9,100 bases of DNA from an uncultured Ruminococcus sp. (GTDB taxonomy: Bacteria > Bacillota > Clostridia > Oscillospirales > Ruminococcaceae), in contig CAMWRL010000068.1 in NCBI GenBank assembly GCA_947176685.1, forward strand, positions 1-9,100, written 5' to 3'. The notes beneath the pieces are model-generated. The model did not search any database and was not told the DNA's origin. It saw only the letters and a list, made by a program, of their open reading frames with translations. Made by a program: the position numbers and the translations under genes. Positions 1 to 5,226 of this stretch are shown piece after piece; the stretch's first letter is position 1, and every line of letters begins with the position of its first letter.

Positions 1-20
1 AAACAAATAATTAAAATAAG

Positions 21-50
21 CCCGAAAGCAGTTGAAAAACTACTTTCGGG
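21..50 (-). terminator. Rho-independent terminator of the nnr-lipoprotein transcript
   Basis: The arms CCCGAAAG and CTTTCGGG pair fully. After one mismatch the inner arms AGTT and AACT pair around a GAAA loop. Read on the minus strand, the stem is followed by a T-rich stretch (CTTATTTTAATT). It lies about 50 bases after the stop codon of the minus-strand lipoprotein gene, so it should end that transcript. Confidence 0.85.
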
Positions 51-100
51 CATTATTACTTCTATATAAGTATCGCTCTTATTGAATCAAGGGATTTTCA

Positions 101-859
101 TCAATATTCTTCTGTAATTCCAAGCGTCTGCTCTGCATCTTCCTCAATTATTCCGACGGTTTCTTCTGCATTTTCCGTAATTACGTCTGCTGTTTCCTGC
201 GATTCGGGAACGTCCACAACCTCCTGAGCGTTTTCTTCCGGAAACTCAATTACTTCTGCCGGATTTTCTGATGTGGTTGTAGTCTCCGCTGAAGTTTCCG
301 CAACAGTTGTTGTTGTAGTTGCCTGCTCCGGAGCTGACGAAATTTCTTTCATATCAGAAAAAATTATTTTAAGTTTATTGTTTTCCATATTAAACGATAT
401 TATTTTACCGTCTTTTCCGACTGAAATTATGTAGTCACCGCCCTCAAGACTGCCGCTTACTTCAAGAACATTGTCGTTTTCAGTGCCTTTGAGTTCGTCA
501 AGGCGTGCGTTTGTGTCAACAGCTTCAATGAGGTTAAGCATCATAGCCTTTACCGGAAGTGCCGACTGCGGTACGGAAAAATCAAGTCCCTTATACGAAG
601 CACTGACATTTCCGCCGTCAAAGACAAGTTTAACACCGCTGAGGGTGTTGGGCGACGAAAACTCCACGTCCCACATGCCGTCACCGAAACGTTTCATAAT
701 ACCCTCTGCATTCAGCTTGTCAATAGTTATGTTCACGGACGACTCAAACGCACAGTTAAGACCGTTTTTCCGTGAAGTCTCGCTCCTAATAGGCGATGAA
801 CACGCCACAAACATAACCGCTGTTATAATCATAACCGCAAATGAAATAAGTCTTTTCAT
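101..859 (-). CDS. Lipoprotein of unknown function with an acidic, Thr-rich tail
   Basis: A 252-residue secreted lipoprotein. It opens with a basic start (MKR), a hydrophobic core and the lipobox FVAC, so Cys20 should be lipidated and the protein anchored on the outer face of the membrane. Residues about 35-175 form a beta-rich domain alternating short strands and turns. The feel is of a lipid-binding LolA/GerS-type fold, but this is inference without a diagnostic motif. Residues about 175-252 are a low-complexity Thr/Glu/Ala tail, probably disordered, and it ends in two similar acidic units (residues 229-240 and 240-252). The start is supported by GGAGA at 869-873, nine bases from the ATG. 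The gene follows nnr by 83 bases on the same strand with no terminator between them, and a terminator lies just downstream, so it is probably the last gene of that transcript. I do not recognise a specific family. Confidence 0.85.
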   Translation of the reverse strand: MKRLISFAVMIITAVMFVACSSPIRSETSRKNGLNCAFESSVNITIDKLNAEGIMKRFGDGMWDVEFSSPNTLSGVKLVFDGGNVSASYKGLDFSVPQSALPVKAMMLNLIEAVDTNARLDELKGTENDNVLEVSGSLEGGDYIISVGKDGKIISFNMENNKLKIIFSDMKEISSAPEQATTTTTVAETSAETTTTSENPAEVIEFPEENAQEVVDVPESQETADVITENAEETVGIIEEDAEQTLGITEEY

Positions 860-942
860 AATACTTTATCTCCAATCTATGTATTTTTTAAGACTTTTCA
901 CTTCCGGACGGCTGCGCAGAAATCGCCTGAATTTATTTTCGT

Positions 943-2433
943 TTACTTTAACTTTCTGAATGAATCGGACAGACAGTCAATAATATCCCGTGGGAGCATT
1001 GCTTCCTGAGTTAAATTTTCTGCGGCAATGTCTCCGGCAAGTCCGTGTAAATAAGCTCCGATACACGCCGAATCAAAAGCACTGTAACCCTGTCCGGCTA
1101 TTGCACCGATTATTCCGGAAAGTATATCGCCGCTTCCGCCCCTGCTCATACCGGCGTTACCAGTGGAGTTTACAGCAGTATTTCTGCTGTTCGCTATAAC
1201 CGTGCCTGCACCCTTTAATACTACCGTAACTCCATACTTTTCTGCAAGGTATTCAGCACTGGAAAAACGGTCAGCGGATATTTCTGCGGCTGTACATTTC
1301 AGCAGGCGTGACATTTCGCCAACGTGCGGAGTCAATATAATGTCTGTCTTTTTCTTTAGTAAAATATCTATGTCCGAAGCTATACAGTTTATTCCGTCAG
1401 CATCAATAATTACCGGAACTTCCGAATTTTCAACGACAAATTTCGTCAATTCAGTTGTTTCCGAAGTAACGCCCATTCCGCAGCCTATCACAACAGCATT
1501 GTATTTTTCAAGGTCAAGTTTTTCCGGTTCAAACTGCATAAATCCGTTGTTATCGTGGGACATTTCAATAAAAGTCGCCTCCGGTGCAAGAATGCTGACT
1601 GTATCAATGCACTTTCCGACAGTCGCAAGCTGTACCAGTCCCGCACCGCTTCGCAGCGCTCCCGATACCGCAAAATATGCCGCACCTCTCATATTATTAC
1701 TTCCGGCAATAATCAGAATTTTCCCGAAATTCCCCTTATGTGAATCGCTTTTGCGTTTGGGAGGAAAATCCGGAAAACTTTGTCTTTCAATAAGGGAGTA
1801 TTTTCTTTCTGTCACCGTACAGGCATTTTCCGGAATCCCTATATCAGCAATGATTATTTTTCCGCAGAAGTCCTTTAACGGATACTGTGTCATTCCTGTT
1901 TTCATAAAACCAAAAGTTACAGTTTCGTCTGCCCTAAAAGTCCCGTCCGATACCGTACCCGTATGATTGTTGCCGCCGCTTGGAACGTCAACCGCTATTC
2001 TGTAGGCATTTTCATTAAGGGCGAAAATATCAGATATTTTTTTGTCAAGTCCGCCGTGAAAACCTGTCCCGAAAACTCCGTCAACAATTATGTCAGCTTC
2101 TGATATGCACTGATAATTTCCTGAAACATCAATACGTCCTGAAACTCTGCCATACATTTCTTTTGCAAGTTCAGTCTTTGGCGTTCCGCAAACTAAAACT
2201 ATACTGATATTCTTATAGCCCATATCAAGGAGATTTTCCGCCGCAACTGAACAGTCACCGCCGTTGTTTCCAGTGCCGACAAGAAATACTATTTTCTTAT
2301 CATCATTGCAATGACTGTCAATGATTTCCGCAAGCTTTTTTCCGGCATTTATCATAAGCGTTCTTTTGGAAACTCCGCACGCTTCGGAATTATCTTCAAT
2401 ATTCCTCATCTGCTCCGGTGTAACTATATGCAT
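943..2433 (-). CDS. nnr: Bifunctional NAD(P)HX repair enzyme (epimerase/dehydratase)
   Basis: This 496-residue cytosolic enzyme repairs hydrated, damaged NADH and NADPH. The N-terminal YjeF/NnrE domain (about 1-215) interconverts the R and S epimers. The C-terminal NnrD domain (about 225-490) dehydrates S-NAD(P)HX, using ADP in bacteria. Seen directly are the epimerase loop GTGNNGGD (residues 53-60), DGVFGTG (118-124) and DVPSG (149-153). In the ribokinase-like NnrD domain, GNFGKILIIAGS (234-245), DADG (344-347), LTPHVGEM (367-374), LKGAG (406-410) and GGSGD (432-436) are visible, with Asp436 as the expected catalytic base. Length and domain order are normal for the bacterial fusion. One oddity is Cys61, where GGDG is usual. 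The start is preceded by a weak AGGGAAG. The end of a mini-transposon lies only about 25 bases upstream of the ATG, so no native promoter fits there; transcription probably comes from or through that element. Confidence 0.96.
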   Translation of the reverse strand: MHIVTPEQMRNIEDNSEACGVSKRTLMINAGKKLAEIIDSHCNDDKKIVFLVGTGNNGGDCSVAAENLLDMGYKNISIVLVCGTPKTELAKEMYGRVSGRIDVSGNYQCISEADIIVDGVFGTGFHGGLDKKISDIFALNENAYRIAVDVPSGGNNHTGTVSDGTFRADETVTFGFMKTGMTQYPLKDFCGKIIIADIGIPENACTVTERKYSLIERQSFPDFPPKRKSDSHKGNFGKILIIAGSNNMRGAAYFAVSGALRSGAGLVQLATVGKCIDTVSILAPEATFIEMSHDNNGFMQFEPEKLDLEKYNAVVIGCGMGVTSETTELTKFVVENSEVPVIIDADGINCIASDIDILLKKKTDIILTPHVGEMSRLLKCTAAEISADRFSSAEYLAEKYGVTVVLKGAGTVIANSRNTAVNSTGNAGMSRGGSGDILSGIIGAIAGQGYSAFDSACIGAYLHGLAGDIAAENLTQEAMLPRDIIDCLSDSFRKLK

Positions 2434-2467
2434 TGTTCACACTTCCCTTTTCAGATAAGTGACATCC

Positions 2468-2490
2468 TCCCCCACCTAAAGAGGCGTGGG
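2468..2490 (-). repeat. Right-end (RE) hairpin of the mini-element
   Basis: CCCACCT at 2471-2477 pairs with AGG-GTGGG at 2482-2490 with a small bulge, around the loop AAAG. A second hairpin, CTTGC-AGAA-GCAAG, lies just inside at 2497-2510. No U-tract follows on the minus strand, so it should not stop transcription into nnr. Confidence 0.7.
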
Positions 2491-2557
2491 CTTCCTCTTG
2501 CAGAAGCAAGCAGTCGGTTCTCGTTCGAGTAATCCATTGATTACAGCATAAGCGAGC

Positions 2558-2647
2558 TAACCCCGTGTGTCCCACGGTTATGACAAATTTGCTTGCAATC
2601 TCTCGCTTTGCACATGTTACATCCCGACTGACTACGGGAAAAAGAGG
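2558..2647 (-). pseudogene. Possible C-terminal remnant of tnpB
   Basis: In one minus-strand frame, an open stretch of about 30 codons after a stop at 2648-2650 includes EIASKFVITVGHTGLA, which resembles the end of some TnpB proteins. It overlaps the RNA region exactly where tnpB and its omega-RNA normally overlap. It carries no RuvC or zinc-finger motif, so the catalytic body is gone. The resemblance is from memory and short. Confidence 0.3.
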
Positions 2648-2800
2648 TCAATTTGTCAGAATCCCTTATCATAGGCGGAATGATTACCCCTAATCCTTTC
2701 TCCTTTCATAATCTCCATACCAGCGGCTTGGTTTTCGCTCTGGTGTGGTATGGGCAAAAAACGAAATACAATATCCTGATTGTATCCTTATTATAATTCT

Positions 2801-2829
2801 ATTATATAATAGTTTGTCTGATTTGTCAA
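2801..2829 (-). promoter_or_regulatory. Consensus sigma-A promoter inside the mini-element
   Basis: On the minus strand, TTGACA (2824-2829) and TATAAT (2801-2806) are separated by exactly 17 bases, a perfect match to the housekeeping consensus. It lies just inside the left-end hairpin, where tnpB and its RNA would be transcribed. It points through the element toward nnr. Confidence 0.85.
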
Positions 2830-2850
2830 TATCTGCTACAAACGCAATTC

Positions 2851-2893
2851 ATCCCCCACTTTCGCTCACTTCGTTCGCTTAGAAGTGGGGGAT
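2851..2893 (-). repeat. Left-end (LE) hairpin of the mini-element
   Basis: A perfect 11-bp inverted repeat (2851-2861 and 2883-2893) encloses a 21-base loop. It is the foldback recognised by HUH transposases at the end of IS200/IS605 elements. Read as DNA it also overlaps the 3' end of the immunity-like gene. Confidence 0.75.
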
Positions 2894-3228
2894 TTCTTGC
2901 TGATATGGTTAAAATAATGGTGATAGTCTGTCCAGTATTCCAGATAGTAAAGTATATCCTTTTTAGACCTTGTTTCCAGTTTATGAATCGGATTATAAAA
3001 CGGATTTTCCATAGTTGTGTCGACCATATAAAGAATGTACCGTCCGTTGTCCAAACCTCCGTACCAGCCAAGGTCAATAAGCAGATTGTTATTTTCAAGC
3101 TGCAAAAGGTCTTCGCATAATTCGATACTGTCCTGCGGACTGTCTGTTTCGGGGTCATATTCGGAAAAGTTATTATATTTTACCGTCCAGCCCGAAGTGA
3201 TTCTTAACGGCTGTAATTTATATTCCAT
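2866..3228 (-). CDS. Small immunity-like protein, C-terminus replaced by transposon end
   Basis: This is a 120-residue cytosolic protein without a signal peptide or membrane segment. I do not recognise a named family with certainty. Its make-up is like small immunity proteins of polymorphic-toxin systems: acidic, with a GWTVKYN start, a central DLLQLENNNLLIDLGWYGG segment and a final acidic/aromatic helix (KKDILYYLEYW). The chosen start at 3228 has AGGAGG at 3235-3240, six bases away, and overlaps the end of the upstream DUF4375-like gene by 11 bases; a longer frame upstream would run deep into that gene. Residues about 108-120 (ISKKSPTSKRTK) are encoded by the left end of the mini-element. 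The native C-terminus has therefore probably been lost and replaced. The protein may still fold, since about 107 residues are native. Confidence 0.65.
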   Translation of the reverse strand: MEYKLQPLRITSGWTVKYNNFSEYDPETDSPQDSIELCEDLLQLENNNLLIDLGWYGGLDNGRYILYMVDTTMENPFYNPIHKLETRSKKDILYYLEYWTDYHHYFNHISKKSPTSKRTK

Positions 3229-3733
3229 ATTGTTCCTCCTGAAAATCGGAAATTTCCCTGTCCAGATAATCAAAAAGCATCTGCCACATATCATCACCGC
3301 TGTTAAGATACAACTGACTTTCCAGTGATTCAATTTTATCTGCAACTTCCGGATTCAGTTCATGGTCGTCGCTAAAAACTGAAATATCATATTCACTGTA
3401 ACCGCCGCTTAAAAACTCCCCTCTAATTATGTCAGGCGGTGCAATGCGGCATATTTCCGTAAGGATTTCAGCGTCTTTGAAGTCTCCGATTGCTTCAAAG
3501 GCTTTTATTATTTCGGGTGCATAATGTCCTATTGAGTTTTCAAGAAAAGTAAATATCCCTTCCATATTAAGTTCAGTGTCAAAATCTATAAGAAACGCCG
3601 CTGTTTTAATAAAGTCAGCATATTCAAGCCATTCTGTACGCTCCCTGTCCCACAATTCAAGGGATAGTTTTTCACATATTTCCTTACCTGAAAAACTCTT
3701 TATATCAATGCAACTTCCGTCAATCCATTTCAT
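3218..3733 (-). CDS. DUF4375-like acidic protein
   Basis: A 171-residue acidic, helical, cytosolic protein. Residues about 55-100 (FTFLENSIGHYAPEIIKAFE, then AIGDFKDAEIL) follow the pattern of DUF4375, the family of the DNA-mimic protein DMP19: a short helix, a helix with 'ALxxIG', then an 'A.IL' helix. The N-terminal LxxELWDRERTEWL region is usual for such proteins. Biochemistry is known for few members, and many occur beside toxin-immunity genes, so a specific function cannot be assigned. The start at 3733 overlaps the preceding stop as ATGA, with AGGAG 10 bases before, indicating translational coupling with the membrane protein gene. The gene ends in an 11-base overlap with the next gene, so the three form one operon. 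Confidence 0.75.
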   Translation of the reverse strand: MKWIDGSCIDIKSFSGKEICEKLSLELWDRERTEWLEYADFIKTAAFLIDFDTELNMEGIFTFLENSIGHYAPEIIKAFEAIGDFKDAEILTEICRIAPPDIIRGEFLSGGYSEYDISVFSDDHELNPEVADKIESLESQLYLNSGDDMWQMLFDYLDREISDFQEEQYGI

Positions 3734-4254
3734 ATGTGTTTACTCCTAAGTTTTGCCGGCAGAAATTTATTTATGTTGTCGAGCATTTTTTCATCCGGCG
3801 CAAAGACAAGTCTTGTAAGACCATAAACCCCATGCTGAAAGTCCGCATAATATTCATGTGATGCGATATTATCTGAACTTATAACAACGGTCATATTGTC
3901 CGGTTCGTCAATGTCTTCCGTATACTTTCCGAAAGCAGTAAACGTACGCACTTCAACGCTTATGAGGGACTTGCGTTTTTTCTTTGCAATAATCTTGTCA
4001 ACATCAAGTTCGCCGTTAGTGAAAGCATACTCATACTCAATATATGATGACTGCATAATATTAAACGTCCCGTAACCAGCCGCCGCCGCCAGAATAAATC
4101 CCACAAACGACAATACAGGACTTCCAAGCATAAGCACTCCCAGTACTGCAAATATCAGTGTTCCGGTTATTCCAAGCACTGTCATAAGAATGCGTTTTGT
4201 CTTTTCTGATGCCGTTTCATTTTTTACCACAAGCTGTTCTGCAAAATTATCCAT
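3730..4254 (-). CDS. DUF6106-like membrane protein
   Basis: A 174-residue protein with a cytosolic N-terminus, two adjacent transmembrane helices at about residues 21-43 and 47-67, and a soluble C-terminal domain of about 105 residues. The sequence EYEYAFTNGELDVDKIIAKKKRK after the helices, followed by SVEVR, is a pattern I recall from DUF6106 proteins of Clostridia; function unknown. The C-terminal part resembles a PH-like membrane-attached domain in layout only. The start has AAGGAGAG upstream at a slightly long distance. It is the first gene of the minus-strand cluster and shares a 160-base divergent intergenic region with the plus-strand ArsR operon. Confidence 0.75.
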   Translation of the reverse strand: MDNFAEQLVVKNETASEKTKRILMTVLGITGTLIFAVLGVLMLGSPVLSFVGFILAAAAGYGTFNIMQSSYIEYEYAFTNGELDVDKIIAKKKRKSLISVEVRTFTAFGKYTEDIDEPDNMTVVISSDNIASHEYYADFQHGVYGLTRLVFAPDEKMLDNINKFLPAKLRSKHI

Positions 4255-4288
4255 AGTTTTTCAAAACTCTCCTTTTTATTGAATATAC

Positions 4289-4320
4289 ATTATAATAACA
4301 CAAAAAATCATACTTTTCAA
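4289..4320 (-). promoter_or_regulatory. Possible promoter of the minus-strand cluster
   Basis: On the minus strand, TATAAT (4289-4294) lies 35 bases before the ATG of the membrane protein gene. The best -35-like hexamer, TTGAAA (4315-4320), is 20 bases away, longer than ideal. The -10 is good and the -35 is weak. Confidence 0.4.
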
Positions 4321-4368
4321 GAAATATCCCCGTTTTTTAAAATAATTAACCATTCTGGAAAACTTTAT

Positions 4369-4397
4369 TTGACGAAAACGCTTTAATATGCTATAAT
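4369..4397 (+). promoter_or_regulatory. Sigma-A promoter of the membrane protein-arsR-amidohydrolase operon
   Basis: TTGACG (4369-4374) and TATAAT (4392-4397) have exact 17-base spacing, 20 bases before the first gene's start codon. The -10 region sits in an AT-rich, partly symmetrical stretch (4382-4402). This would be the natural place for the operon's ArsR repressor to bind, but I see no clean long inverted repeat. Confidence 0.8.
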
Positions 4398-4417
4398 ATA
4401 AAAAAGGGGGCGGAAGT

Positions 4418-4855
4418 ATGGAGTTTATATTAGTTGTTGCAGTAATAGCCGTGCTTTGCATAATATTCCGGATAAGTACCGACATCATAATTATGGGAGT
4501 TTCAATATTTATCGGACTGATTCTTGTTTCTATGGTGTTGTTATTTGTGTACTTTTTCATACGCCTGCTGTTTTCCAAAAAACATGAAGCATATTTTTCA
4601 AGAATAGACAGACCGGAAAAAAGTAAATTCCGGACAGCATATTACATAGTTGATGAGGTGGAATACCCTTGTGTATTTCCGGCAGAGGGAATATTTCTGA
4701 ATACCCTCTACAAAAAAGACAGGAAATATCATGTCCGCCTCAACTCACGAATGAAACGTGTATTTGACCGTTTCGCAACCGCAACATGTACAATCGGATT
4801 TTTGTTAAGCATATTTATTGTGACTGCGGCAATTGCCCTATATATCATAGCTTGA
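4418..4855 (+). CDS. Small membrane protein of unknown function
   Basis: A 145-residue protein with two hydrophobic segments at the N-terminus (about 1-19 and 22-52) and one at the C-terminus (about 121-144). They frame a basic central domain of about 65 residues containing FRTAYYIVDEVEYPCVFPAE. No family recognised. The start is preceded by GGGGGCGG at 4406-4413, five bases from the ATG, and sits 20 bases after a strong -10. It is the first gene of the operon, with 14 bases between its stop and the arsR-type gene. Its position with a metal-responsive repressor leaves open a role in metal or envelope homeostasis, but no metal-binding or transporter motif is visible, so this is speculation. 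Confidence 0.75.
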   Translation: MEFILVVAVIAVLCIIFRISTDIIIMGVSIFIGLILVSMVLLFVYFFIRLLFSKKHEAYFSRIDRPEKSKFRTAYYIVDEVEYPCVFPAEGIFLNTLYKKDRKYHVRLNSRMKRVFDRFATATCTIGFLLSIFIVTAAIALYIIA

Positions 4856-4869
4856 ATAAGGAGTTTTCA

Positions 4870-5220
4870 ATGGATAGGAATTTCAACAGTATTCACGGAA
4901 CTGACAGCCGTCTGAAAGAAAAAATTTCAGAGATGTCTCCTGACGATATTTCACTTTATGATGCCGCCGAACTGCTGAAAGTCTTCGGTGACGCAACAAG
5001 AATACGTATAATTTTCGTACTTTGTCGTGGTGAGCTTTGTGTGCGTGACATTGCAAGTCGTCTCAAAAAGACGCAGTCCGCAATATCTCACCAACTGAGA
5101 GTACTCAAACAGGCACGGCTGGTAAGCACACGCCGTGACGGTAAAACTATTTTTTATTCGCTTTGCGATGACCACGTAAAAACTATTTTCTATCATGCTA
5201 TCGAACATGTAATGGAGTGA
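4870..5220 (+). CDS. ArsR/SmtB-family metal-responsive repressor
   Basis: A 116-residue winged-helix dimeric repressor. Residues about 33-95 carry the HTH pattern: LLKVFGDATRIRIIFVL, ELCVRDIASRL, then the recognition helix with QSAISHQLRVLKQARLV and the wing RRDGKTIFYSL. At the C-terminus, D100-x-H102-x10-H113-x2-E116 is a complete alpha-5 motif, the intersubunit Zn/Co site of SmtB, CzrA and related sensors. The alpha-3 CxC site of ArsR/CadC is not complete: the second position is Arg (ELCVRD). It should therefore sense Zn(II) or a similar ion by releasing DNA when metal binds. The start at 4870 has AAGGAG at 4858-4863, six bases away; a longer frame upstream overlaps the preceding gene and lacks this site. 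The gene is second in the operon, six bases before the amidohydrolase start. Confidence 0.9.
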   Translation: MDRNFNSIHGTDSRLKEKISEMSPDDISLYDAAELLKVFGDATRIRIIFVLCRGELCVRDIASRLKKTQSAISHQLRVLKQARLVSTRRDGKTIFYSLCDDHVKTIFYHAIEHVME

Positions 5221-5226
5221 TTTATT

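Larger units (their letters stand above)
2459..2794 (-). ncRNA. Putative omega-RNA (TnpB guide RNA scaffold) transcript
   Basis: A transcript from the 2801-2829 promoter would begin near 2794 and run through the right end. In minus-strand order it holds a hairpin with arms ATACAAT/ATTGTAT (2766-2785), an 8-bp stem CCATACCA/TGGTATGG (2715-2753) and a 9-bp long-range pairing between 2581-2589 and 2650-2658. It then has CCCG/CGGG (2623-2638), CCGTG/CACGG (2563-2577), GTAATC/GATTAC (2529-2544), CTTGC/GCAAG (2497-2510) and the right-end hairpin. The CCGTGGGACACACGG hairpin followed by terminal hairpins matches my recollection of the 3' region of tnpB elements where the omega-RNA lies. In known systems, the 16-20 bases past the right end serve as the guide. 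Here those would be the nnr leader, starting TTATCTGAAAAGG. Function is inference; the structure is seen. Confidence 0.5.
2459..2908 (-). mobile_element. IS200/IS605-type mini-element lacking tnpB
   Basis: This roughly 450-bp segment has the terminal architecture of IS200/IS605 (IS1341-like) elements, oriented on the minus strand. The left end (2851-2893) is an 11-bp perfect hairpin, ATCCCCCACTT/AAGTGGGGGAT. The right end (2468-2490) is an imperfect CCCACCT hairpin, and the element terminates GGGGGAGGATGTCAC, a form I associate with the right end of clostridial tnpB elements. There are no terminal inverted repeats and no evident target duplication, as expected for the single-strand HUH mechanism. 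Neither tnpA nor a full tnpB is present, so it would be non-autonomous, an internal-deletion or MITE-like derivative. TTTTAAC abuts the left boundary on the minus strand; IS605-type elements use short T-rich targets, but the exact boundaries are approximate to about 5 bp. This element accounts for the whole 470-base gap without a normal gene. Confidence 0.75.

Noticed and set aside
860..942. Possible terminator or promoter between nnr and the lipoprotein gene
   Set aside because: No stable hairpin with a U-tract and no matching -35/-10 pair was found.
471..959. Plus-strand open frame opposite the lipoprotein
   Set aside because: Antisense to a gene with a lipobox and Shine-Dalgarno; no recognisable domain.
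1163..1966. Long plus-strand open frame opposite nnr
   Set aside because: It is antisense to a gene with full family motifs, has no ribosome site, and gives a low-complexity Ser/Phe/Ile-rich product typical of a shadow frame.
2459..2908. CRISPR array or riboswitch in the gene-poor gap
   Set aside because: There are no evenly spaced direct repeats, and no riboswitch aptamer was recognised. The end hairpins and right-end sequence fit an IS200/IS605 element instead.
2826..3158. Minus-strand frame of 110 codons overlapping the immunity-like gene
   Set aside because: It overlaps a better-supported frame that has AGGAGG and operon overlap, and its own start lacks a ribosome site.
2866..3345. Longer version of the immunity-like protein starting at 3345
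   Set aside because: It would overlap the DUF4375-like gene by over 120 bases and has no ribosome site; the start at 3228 is clearly better.
4786..4869. N-terminal extension of the ArsR-type protein
   Set aside because: The extension overlaps the membrane protein gene, is Cys-rich only by chance of frame, and the AAGGAG site belongs to the ATG at 4870.
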